The position numbers and the translations under genes are program-made. From DAIDKA01 sp036521075 (GTDB lineage: Bacteria; Pseudomonadota; Gammaproteobacteria; Steroidobacterales; Steroidobacteraceae), in assembly GCA_036521075.1 (NCBI GenBank), contig DATDIL010000162.1, positions 1-64,000 on the forward strand: a stretch of DNA of 64,000 nucleotides. Direction: 5' to 3'. The notes below the pieces were generated by a model. It saw nothing but the letters and a program-made list of their open reading frames with translations. It was not told the DNA's origin and made no database searches. The first letter of the stretch is position 1; each line of letters starts with the position of its first letter. Below, one piece after another: positions 40,504-47,668 of the stretch.

Positions 40504-41412
40504 TCAAATCTGGCTGTGATCCAAAATGCGCTGCCGTAGGGCAGTAGCAAAAAAATCAGTCGCGCGGCGCACGCGTGCCGGTACATAACGTCGTTTCGGC
40601 CAGATGAGACTTACGTCTCTGACGTCCCTTACGAATTCGTCGAGAACCGTGATCACGTCCGGCTGCCGGAGCTCCTCGGCAAGAGAGACCTTGGCAAACA
40701 GGCCGATTCCAACACCGGCCAGTACACCAGCCCGGATCGTTTCGACGCTGTTGGACGAAAGATTTCCACGAACGGCCACGCTGAATCGACCTTCGGGCCC
40801 GACAAACGGCCAATTCGTCGCCTCTACGAGACCGCCGTACAAAAGGCAATTGTGATTCACGAGCTCGGCGGGGGTCCTAGGTGTCCCATGTTGCTCGAAG
40901 TAGCGACGTGAGCCGACGCATACGAGGGGGGTGCCACCCACACGCCGCACGATGGCGTCAGGTTCCTTGACGGGTCCCACGCGGATCGCGAGATCAATTC
41001 GATCCTCCACCATGTCGCGCATGGCGTCGGAAAGAACTAGATCTACCTGAAGGCCCGGATTGAACGACAACAGGTCGGGAATAAGCGGAAGAACATGCAG
41101 GCGGCCGAAAGTGGAGGCCACGGCGATCCTAATTAGACCAGAGGCATTCAGCGTGCTGCTTGTCAGTTCGCTGTCGGTTTCATCCATCTCCTCAATCAGC
41201 GGTTTTGTCCGATCATAGTATCTGCGCCCCTGATCGGTCACGGTCACGCTGCGTGTGCTTCGATTTAAGAGCATTACACCCAGGCGCCTTTCCAGTGCGC
41301 CAACGGCCTTACTGACGCCGGACTGCGAATCGCCGGTTCGACGCGCGGCGGCGGAAAAGCCGCCCGCGTCAACCACGGCGATGAAGGCGTTCAATTCGTG
41401 AAAACGATCCAT
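40504..41412 (-). CDS. LysR-family transcriptional regulator
   Basis: A 302-residue LysR regulator. The HTH is at the N-terminus (FHELNAFIAVVDAGGFSAAA, SGVSKAVGALERRLGVMLLN, RSTRSVTVTDQG). The effector domain shows LIRIAVASTFGRLHVLPLIP and ends with DVSLIWPKRRYVPARVRRATDF, typical of the DsdC/PcaQ-like 'CrgA' subgroup that controls nearby oxidoreductases. It is divergent from the SDR/Old-Yellow-Enzyme pair, which is its probable target. Confidence 0.94.
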   Translation of the reverse strand: MDRFHELNAFIAVVDAGGFSAAARRTGDSQSGVSKAVGALERRLGVMLLNRSTRSVTVTDQGRRYYDRTKPLIEEMDETDSELTSSTLNASGLIRIAVASTFGRLHVLPLIPDLLSFNPGLQVDLVLSDAMRDMVEDRIDLAIRVGPVKEPDAIVRRVGGTPLVCVGSRRYFEQHGTPRTPAELVNHNCLLYGGLVEATNWPFVGPEGRFSVAVRGNLSSNSVETIRAGVLAGVGIGLFAKVSLAEELRQPDVITVLDEFVRDVRDVSLIWPKRRYVPARVRRATDFFATALRQRILDHSQI

Positions 41413-41529
41413 GGCAGCCTCTGATTAATTCGTTCTAGGAATATATTTTATCAAATGAACGCTAATTATCATTCTGGCTGAGGGCAATTACTGTCCTTGC
41501 GTCATTTCGCAACCAGACAGAAGGCTCCA
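41413..41529. promoter_or_regulatory. Divergent LysR / SDR control region
   Basis: This AT-rich 117-base spacer holds both promoters. ATTAATTCGTTC (41425-41435 region) and GAACGCTAAT (from 41457) form an interrupted dyad around an AT-rich centre (CTAGGAATATATTTTATC), the size and style of a LysR-type binding site. The -10 boxes are probably in the TATATTTTAT tract. Confidence 0.5.
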
Positions 41530-42270
41530 ATGTCCATTCTCGCAGGCAAGACTGCCGTCATCAGCGGCGGAAATAGCGGTATCGGTTTAGCGATCACCCA
41601 GCGGTTCGTCGCCGAAGGCGCCCACGTGGTTATTTTCGCCCGTCGGCAAGCCTTGCTCGACGAGGCGGTCAAGCTGATCGGACGCAACGTCACCGCGATC
41701 CAGGCTGACGCTTCGAACCTCGACGACCTCGACCGTGTCGCTGCGGCGGTAAAGGCCAAAAGGAGTGTCGTCGACGTCATCGTGTCGAACGCGGGCTTTA
41801 CGGAGCAGGCTTCGATCGACACCCTCACGCCTGAGCATTTCGACAAGGCATTCAACCTCATGGCCCGCGGCCCGGTCTTCCTGGTGCAGAAGTTACTGCC
41901 GATGATGACTGGGGGTGGATCGATCATTTTGGTCTCCTCCGCGATGCACCTCATGGGCATTCCTGGCCATACCGCTTACGCGGCGACCAAGGCGGCGTTG
42001 CGTTCCTATGCCCGCACCTGGGCCGCGGAGTTCAAGGATGGCGGCATTCGCGTGAACATGCTCAGCCCGGGCGTTACGGACACCCCGATTCTCGACTCTC
42101 AATCGGCGACACGCGCGGATCTGAGGAAAATGTACCAGAGCATGGTCCCAATCGGTCGACTCGCTCGGCCCGAGGAGATTGCGAACGCGGCGCTCTTCCT
42201 GGCGTCCGATCAGAGTTCGTATGTGACGGGTGCGGATCTGATGGCCGATGGTGGTATCGGCCAAGTCTGA
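41530..42270 (+). CDS. Short-chain dehydrogenase/reductase (3-oxoacyl-reductase-like)
   Basis: A 246-residue classical SDR. Motifs: SGGNSGIG (cofactor loop), ARRQ after strand 2 (NADP preference), VSNAG, the catalytic Ser in LVSSAMHL and Y-x-x-x-K in YAATKAALRS; the end RPEEIANAALFLASDQSSYV and GADLMADGG is the family's standard C-terminus. The start is the ATG at 41530. It is 37 bases upstream of the ene-reductase gene and divergent from LysR. The pair likely reduces electrophilic carbonyl or enone compounds. Confidence 0.93.
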   Translation: MSILAGKTAVISGGNSGIGLAITQRFVAEGAHVVIFARRQALLDEAVKLIGRNVTAIQADASNLDDLDRVAAAVKAKRSVVDVIVSNAGFTEQASIDTLTPEHFDKAFNLMARGPVFLVQKLLPMMTGGGSIILVSSAMHLMGIPGHTAYAATKAALRSYARTWAAEFKDGGIRVNMLSPGVTDTPILDSQSATRADLRKMYQSMVPIGRLARPEEIANAALFLASDQSSYVTGADLMADGGIGQV

Positions 42271-42307
42271 GGACCGAGGGTCGCCTCTCGCACCACGGAG
42301 ACATCCC

Positions 42308-43420
42308 ATGCCCAATCTCGATATCCTGTTCAAATCCTATCGGCTGAACGCTCTCAACCTACCGAACCGCGTAGTCATGGCGCCGATGACGCGCTCCATG
42401 TCTCCGGGTGGCGTGCCGACCGCCGAGGTCGCCAGCTACTATCGCCGCCGCGCGGAAAATGGCGTCGGTCTCATCATCACAGAGGCGGCCGGTATCGACC
42501 GACCGGCCGCGCTCAATGAGCCTGACATGCCCCGCTTCCATGGCGCAACGGCGTTCGCAGGCTGGAAGAGGGTGGTGGACGAGGTTCATGCGGCGGGTGG
42601 GCGCATCGCGCCGCAGCTGGTTCATGTGGGGCATAAGCTGTCGAACTTGACGCCCGGGTGGACACCATCCGCGCCCTATGAAAGCCCCTCAGGGTTTGCA
42701 GTGACAGGCGAGCGCATCGGTCAGCCGATGAGCGAATCTGATGTGGCCAATGCCATCGACGCCTTCGCGCGCGCAGCGTCGGATGCCGAGCGGCTCGGGT
42801 TCGACGCAATAGAGCTGATGGGCGCGCACGGCTACCTCATCAATCAGTTCTTCTACGACCATCTCAACATGCGCAACGACCGATATGGTGGCTCGACGCT
42901 CGTCGAACGCTCCCGCTTCGCGGTCGAGATTCTGAAGGCAGTCCGGTCGGTAGTCACCCCCGGCTTCCCGGTGATTCTTCGCCTTTCGCAGTGGAAGCCA
43001 AAAGACTTCAGTGCACGGCTTGCCGAGACGCCGCAGGCGCTGGAACAGTGGCTTACTGTGCTCGTCGAAGCTGGTGCGGACGCCTTGCATCTCTCGCAGC
43101 CAAGATTCTCGCAGGCCGCCTTCCCGAAGATCGATGCGGAGCTGAACCTTGCCGGCTGGGCGAAGAAGCTCACGGGCGCCACCGCAATAACCGTCGGCGC
43201 CGTCGGCCTGACAGGTGACGTCTACGAATCCTTTCGGGGCGAGAGCGCTCAATCCGCGCCGCTGAACGGACTGCTCGCGCGGCTGGAGCGCGGCGAGTTC
43301 GATCTGGTGGCAGTCGGACGCGCGTTGCTGCAGGACCCTGCATGGCTTGAGAAGGTACGGCGAAACCGCATCGACCAGATTGCCGACTTCACCCCGGCGG
43401 CGTTTGCCACCTTGCGTTAG
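42308..43420 (+). CDS. Old-Yellow-Enzyme-family alkene reductase, first active-site His replaced by Met
   Basis: A 370-residue FMN TIM-barrel ene-reductase. It has RVVMAPMTRSMSPGGVPT at the N-terminus (FMN and substrate contact), QLVHVGHKLS, the active-site loop, RNDRYGGSTLVERSRF, and VAVGRALLQDPAWLEK at the end. The family's catalytic pair is H-x-x-H/N in E-I/L-H-x-A-H/N-G-Y-L; here the sequence is IELMGAHGYLINQF, so the first His is Met and only the second remains. Binding of the enone oxygen would be altered, and the enzyme may accept different substrates. The start ATG at 42308 follows a purine-rich stretch. The gene forms an operon with the SDR. Confidence 0.93.
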   Translation: MPNLDILFKSYRLNALNLPNRVVMAPMTRSMSPGGVPTAEVASYYRRRAENGVGLIITEAAGIDRPAALNEPDMPRFHGATAFAGWKRVVDEVHAAGGRIAPQLVHVGHKLSNLTPGWTPSAPYESPSGFAVTGERIGQPMSESDVANAIDAFARAASDAERLGFDAIELMGAHGYLINQFFYDHLNMRNDRYGGSTLVERSRFAVEILKAVRSVVTPGFPVILRLSQWKPKDFSARLAETPQALEQWLTVLVEAGADALHLSQPRFSQAAFPKIDAELNLAGWAKKLTGATAITVGAVGLTGDVYESFRGESAQSAPLNGLLARLERGEFDLVAVGRALLQDPAWLEKVRRNRIDQIADFTPAAFATLR

Positions 43421-43768
43421 TCACTGCGTGCAACGGCCAGTAGCGTAATACTGGGCCTTGAGCCAGCGCACCTCCTCAGAGGGCCGGTTTGTTCTGATCG
43501 GCCTTGTTCAAATCTTCCTGCCGAGCCTTGTCCGCTGTGGTCCTGTTCGTTTTCATGGTAATGGTCGCGGCCCTGACCGCGTAGGGCAGGTTCCGTCCTT
43601 TCCATCAACAGAATCAATAGCTTGCCTTATACGCAGCCGCGCATCTCGTGCAAAAAGCCGTCGCACGTGGCTGCCCTCACCACCGGGGTATATCATCGTT
43701 TCGCGCGCGCTACGGCATGCTTGGCTGTTCAGTAGGCCGGGCTGCGGCGTGCCCGTGAAGGAGCCACC
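43421..43768. other. Gene-free spacer
   Basis: No convincing frame is present in these 348 bases. The last 60 bases before 43769 should carry the promoter of the small lipoprotein gene; AAGGAGCC lies just before its ATG. Nothing else is seen. Confidence 0.5.
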
Positions 43769-44188
43769 ATGAACCGCAAATATCTGATCGGGCTGATGGC
43801 CGCCGCCGCCGCGACGGCTGCTCTGTGTGGGTGCGTGAGCGCGCCCACGCCGCAGCCCCGTGCGGACATGCGGCAGCAGGCCACCGCAGAACTTGGCATC
43901 ACACGCAACGCCTGGTCGGGATGCGTCCGAGCCGCGATCCCACCGCTCGACGATCCCCAATCTTCCTCGGACGTTGTCGCGCGTGCCGCCATGAAGCGCT
44001 GCTCAGATGAGTACACGGCCATGGTGCGGGCTCTGACGCGCACGTTAGCGCCAGCCTGCGGCCGGGATCCGGATTGCACACGCCGCGCTTTGGCGACGGC
44101 CCAGGGGGAGGCCACGAAGGTCGCTACCGACGACGTCGTGGCCGCGAGGGTGCGGGTCGCGGGCGCGACAATTCTCAAGTGTCAGTAA
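43769..44188 (+). CDS. Small lipoprotein of unknown function
   Basis: A 139-residue lipoprotein. The signal peptide MNRKYLIGLMAAAAATAALC ends L-C-G-C, with the lipidated Cys at residue 22. The mature part is helical and contains four further Cys (in SGCVRAA, KRCSDEY, LAPACGRDPDC), suggesting two disulfides. No family is recognised. GGAGCC precedes the ATG. It lies upstream of the FMN-binding/ApbE/RnfD group and may be an accessory part, but a 130-base gap separates them. Confidence 0.75.
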   Translation: MNRKYLIGLMAAAAATAALCGCVSAPTPQPRADMRQQATAELGITRNAWSGCVRAAIPPLDDPQSSSDVVARAAMKRCSDEYTAMVRALTRTLAPACGRDPDCTRRALATAQGEATKVATDDVVAARVRVAGATILKCQ

Positions 44189-44320
44189 AATGAGCCCACG
44201 CCTGCCGAAGCGTGCCGCTGGGGGGAATCACGACGTATTTACCAATGACAGTTGACGAATTGCGGCAACGATCTTCGCTCTCGTGTGGGTAGTCGCCGGA
44301 CCTGCCTTACAATCAACGGC

Positions 44321-45082
44321 ATGCTCAAGGGGCGCGGCAAGGGGAAAATTTCCAACGACTTGGTGGCGGCGAGCTGCGCGGCCGTACTGGCCGTTTATGC
44401 GGCCGGATATTCACGTACGCGCGAGGCGGCGCGCCGGTTCGAGACTCAGGCGAGGGAGCGCAGGCCGGCGACCCCGACGCAGCCTACGGGTGCCAGCCCG
44501 AGACCGGCCGTCATCGAGGCACGGACGCCGCAATCGCAGCGTGGATACCCACCACCGGTCGCCGCACGCACGCCAGCACCCAAGGCAGCTGTTTCCTCCG
44601 CGGCGGTCGCAGTGATACCGCCGCCAGTTGCCGCGCCGGTCACGAGTGTCGATGCCGCGGCGGTTGCAGCGGGAACCTCGTCACCGAGTGCACCGCGAGA
44701 GATTGCGCCTGTGCCTTTGCCCGCCGCAGATGCGACCGCGGCGATGCCCATTGCCATCACGCGCGAGCCCACTTCCGCCTCCTCTCCAAAGTGGCGAGAT
44801 GGCACTTATACCGGCCTGGGCGACTCGCCACACGGCGACATCGAAGCCCGCGTCGTCATCAAAGACGGACGCATCGTCGAGGCGGGCATCGTGACATGCG
44901 ATACCCGTTACCCTTGCGACGTGATCGATCCGCTCATTCACCAACCCGTCGAGCGGCAGAGCCCTGATGTCGATTACATGTCGCACGCCACAGAGAGTTC
45001 CGACGCCTACTACAACGCCCTGGTTGCCGCGCTCAATTACGCCATTGAGCCATCTTTCAGCGAGGCGACGATCCCCAAGTGA
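44321..45082 (+). CDS. Membrane-anchored FMN-binding-domain protein
   Basis: A 253-residue protein (start at ATG 44321). A single N-terminal membrane helix (LVAASCAAVLAVYAAGY) is followed by a long Ala/Pro/Thr-rich linker (about residues 40-160). Then comes an FMN_bind domain: WRDGTYTGLGDSPHGDIEARV, VVIKDGRIVEAGIV, and the flavinylation site SHATESSDAYYNAL, where the Thr should carry FMN by a phosphoester bond. The usual S-G-A-T reads S-H-A-T here. It is directly followed by apbE with a GTGA overlap, the enzyme that would attach its FMN. It is the likely electron shuttle of this module. Confidence 0.88.
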   Translation: MLKGRGKGKISNDLVAASCAAVLAVYAAGYSRTREAARRFETQARERRPATPTQPTGASPRPAVIEARTPQSQRGYPPPVAARTPAPKAAVSSAAVAVIPPPVAAPVTSVDAAAVAAGTSSPSAPREIAPVPLPAADATAAMPIAITREPTSASSPKWRDGTYTGLGDSPHGDIEARVVIKDGRIVEAGIVTCDTRYPCDVIDPLIHQPVERQSPDVDYMSHATESSDAYYNALVAALNYAIEPSFSEATIPK

Positions 45083-45927
45083 TTTTCAGCGCAGCCGTGA
45101 TGGGAACCATTGTGTCCATCGAGGTCGACGCGCCCGATGCCGCCGCCGAGCGTGCGTTCGAGTGGTTCCGTCTGGTGGAGGTTCATTGTTCCCGCTTCGA
45201 TGCGGCGAGCGAGCTGCGCCAATTGACGGCCGGCAAGCGTACCCCAGCGAGTCCGATTCTATTTGAGGCGGTGCGTTTCGCGCTGATGGTGGCCGAGCAA
45301 ACCGGCGGCGCATTCGATCCGACCGTCGGGGGGCGCATGGCCGCGCGCGGGTTCAACCGGCACTACCGCACGCGCGAAGTCACCTGCGCTTCGGAGTGTG
45401 ACGACGGGGTCAGCTTCCGTGACGTGGAGATCGATGCGCACAGGCGTACTATTCTGTTGCGGCGTCCATTGACGCTCGATCTCGGAGCGGTTGCCAAGGG
45501 GCTGGCCATCGATGCTGCCGCGCGCGAGCTGCAACCGTTCCGAAGTTTCGCCATCGATGCGGGCGGGGATCTTTATCTCAGTGGCTGCAATCCACAAGGC
45601 AAGCCATGGTCCGCCGGCGTCCGTCATCCTCGTGTCCTCGGCGATATCGTCGACCGCTTCCGCATTTCGGACCGGGCCGTGTGCACCTCGGGCGACTATG
45701 AGCGTGGACAGCATATTCTCGATCCGCGCTGCGGCGAGGCGGCGATCGGGGTTGCGAGCGCAACCGTCATCGCACCCAGCGCGATGCTCGCCGATGCGCT
45801 CGCGACGGCCGCGTTCGTGCTTGAGCCAAAGGAATGCATCCCCCTGCTGACGCGCATGGGCGTGGAGGGACTCATTGTCACCTCCGGTCTTGAACTATTT
45901 CGCACGCCTGGCCTGTGCCGTGCATAG
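45079..45927 (+). CDS. apbE: FAD:protein FMN transferase ApbE
   Basis: A 282-residue ApbE flavin transferase, which moves FMN from FAD to a Thr of target proteins. Motifs: the start MGTIVSIEV, DLGAVAKGLAIDAAA, FAIDAGGDLYLSG, GDYERGQHILDPR, and ATVIAPSAMLADALATAAFVL with the metal-binding Asp/Thr. The start is a GTG overlapping the FMN-protein stop. Unlike most ApbE proteins it has no signal peptide or lipobox, so where it acts is open: the cytoplasm, or the periplasm after another route. Gene order with target and membrane partner is strong support for function. Confidence 0.93.
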   Translation: MIFSAAVMGTIVSIEVDAPDAAAERAFEWFRLVEVHCSRFDAASELRQLTAGKRTPASPILFEAVRFALMVAEQTGGAFDPTVGGRMAARGFNRHYRTREVTCASECDDGVSFRDVEIDAHRRTILLRRPLTLDLGAVAKGLAIDAAARELQPFRSFAIDAGGDLYLSGCNPQGKPWSAGVRHPRVLGDIVDRFRISDRAVCTSGDYERGQHILDPRCGEAAIGVASATVIAPSAMLADALATAAFVLEPKECIPLLTRMGVEGLIVTSGLELFRTPGLCRA

Positions 45928-46786
45928 AGTAGTGCGCTTTTTCAGGACTCCCAAGGGGGTGCTGATCATCATCCTGGTGAGCCTGACCGCAATCGCGGCG
46001 CCGGGCGAAGGGGCCAGGGCGGTCGTAATCAACATGGGGATCGCGTCTCTGACCGCCGGCCTCGTCGACCTGATCATCCTGCGGCTGCGCAAGAGTGTGT
46101 GGCGGTTTCCAAGTGGGGCCGTTCTCACCGCCATGATCGTGACGATGGTGGTGCGCGCGCAGGAGCACTGGTATGTCCCGGTAGCGCTGTCGGGGGTTGC
46201 GGTGATCAGCAAGTACGCGCTTCGCACGCGCACCGCGAATGTATTTAACCCAGCGGCGTTTGCGCTCGTGTCGGTGATGTATTTGTTGCCAGTCGGGCAG
46301 AGCTGGTGGGGGGCGCTTCCGGAAGTTTCCCCTGTGTGGCTACGCGCGGCACTGCTCGTCGGCGGAATCTACATCGCGGACCGCGTGAATAAAATTCCGC
46401 TGGTTTTGGCTTTTCTAGGGGCATATTTCCTCCTTTTCACCGTAACCGCATATCTGGGCGATCCGCGGTGGGTCGCGGAGATTTTTCGATCGCCGGACAT
46501 TGAAGCAGTGCTTTTCTTTGCGCTCATCATTCTGACGGACCCGCCGACTTCGCCCGCAAGGTATCGGGACCAGTGGATCTGCGGAATCATCGTCGCCGCA
46601 ATCAGCTACGCCGTATTTGAAATATTCGGCGTGGGTTACTTCTTGTTAGCGGGGACATTGGCGGGGAATGTGTGGGCGGCCTGGCGCCGTGTTCAGCGCC
46701 ACTCCCCGCACAAGTTTCCACGAAAGGTAGCAGCTTTCATGCGCGAGATAAGCCCGGTGCGCCCCGGAGTCAAGCGGGCGTTATAG
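45875..46786 (+). CDS. RnfD/NqrB-like membrane electron-transfer protein
   Basis: A polytopic protein of up to 303 residues with about nine transmembrane helices, of the RnfD/NqrB superfamily: GVLIIILVSLTAIAAPG, FPSGAVLTAMIVTMVV, VFNPAAFALVSVMYLL, and the conserved ALIILTDPPTSPARYRDQWI loop that corresponds to the TDP motif of RnfD. No S-G-A-T flavinylation site is visible. The frame opens with a TTG at 45875 that overlaps apbE by 53 bases; a GTG at 45920 is an alternative. With the upstream FMN protein and ApbE it should carry electrons across the membrane to or from FMN. Confidence 0.82.
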   Translation: MSPPVLNYFARLACAVHRVVRFFRTPKGVLIIILVSLTAIAAPGEGARAVVINMGIASLTAGLVDLIILRLRKSVWRFPSGAVLTAMIVTMVVRAQEHWYVPVALSGVAVISKYALRTRTANVFNPAAFALVSVMYLLPVGQSWWGALPEVSPVWLRAALLVGGIYIADRVNKIPLVLAFLGAYFLLFTVTAYLGDPRWVAEIFRSPDIEAVLFFALIILTDPPTSPARYRDQWICGIIVAAISYAVFEIFGVGYFLLAGTLAGNVWAAWRRVQRHSPHKFPRKVAAFMREISPVRPGVKRAL

Positions 46787-46825
46787 AGAGACACTTGGCT
46801 GCACCAGATACGGCGTCCGGCATTC

Positions 46826-47629
46826 TCACCCCGTGCGTGCCAGACGCCGTATCGCCAGGCCGCCAAACAGTACCGAGATGCTCACCAGAACCGCTCCCGT
46901 AAGGAGAGGGCTCACTCCCACCTTCATGCCGCCCGCCGCGAGGGCCGTCATGTTCAGATGAAAAGCAGGCCAGATGACGGACCAGGGTTGCATGACCTTG
47001 GGCAGCGGGAAAAACATTCCGGACAGCCACAGGCCGGGCAGATAGATCAGATTCGCATAGGCGGGCGCCGCACTGGCGCTCGCGAAGGCGCCGATGAAGA
47101 GCCCGATGGCGCTGAATGGTATTGCGCCGAGGATCAGCACGGCGTCCATCGCGATCAGGCCACCCGGCGACACGGTGAGTTTGCCGGCGACGACTGCGGC
47201 GATGGTTACCAAGACGACGGAAATTGCCGCGAAGGCCAGCGACATCAGTACTTTCGCTAGCAGGTATGAGCCAGATGGTAGAGGCAATGCGCGCTTGAGC
47301 TTCAGCAGGTTGGCATCGCGTTCCATCGCAAGACTGATGCCGATGCCGAAGATCGCCGGTCCCATGACGGCCATCGAGCACCAGGCCGAGAACGTATAGT
47401 TCATCAATGCCGGGTTCGCCGCGATCTCCTTGGAGCCGCCGGCCATGACGACGCCGAAGAACAGGTACAGCGGCACCGGCAGCAGCAGGAAGGGAAACGC
47501 GAACGCCGGTGCGCGCACGGCCTGGATGAACTGAAACCGCGATTCATTCAGGTACGCGCGTAACAGGCGGCGCAGCGGCATCAGCGGTTCGGCCGCATTG
47601 GGAAGTAGGGTGGTTGCCAACGTGTTCAT
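46826..47629 (-). CDS. ABC-2-type permease
   Basis: A 267-residue integral membrane protein with six transmembrane segments: FAFPFLLLPVPLYLFFG, MGPAIFGIGISLAMERDANLL, LAFAAISVVLVTIAAVVAG, SAIGLFIGAFASASAAPAYAN, YLPGLWLSGMFFPLPKVM. The pattern, including the E-R-[DE]-x-x-L-L-K-L cytoplasmic helix, is that of ABC-2 drug/lipid exporters. It is the last gene of the five-gene YtrA-headed operon and is probably the partner of the ATPase half of the fusion protein just upstream. Confidence 0.88.
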   Translation of the reverse strand: MNTLATTLLPNAAEPLMPLRRLLRAYLNESRFQFIQAVRAPAFAFPFLLLPVPLYLFFGVVMAGGSKEIAANPALMNYTFSAWCSMAVMGPAIFGIGISLAMERDANLLKLKRALPLPSGSYLLAKVLMSLAFAAISVVLVTIAAVVAGKLTVSPGGLIAMDAVLILGAIPFSAIGLFIGAFASASAAPAYANLIYLPGLWLSGMFFPLPKVMQPWSVIWPAFHLNMTALAAGGMKVGVSPLLTGAVLVSISVLFGGLAIRRLARTG

Positions 47630-47668
47630 GAATTCTCCTATGCACTCAAAACCTGGGCGCAGGGCATC

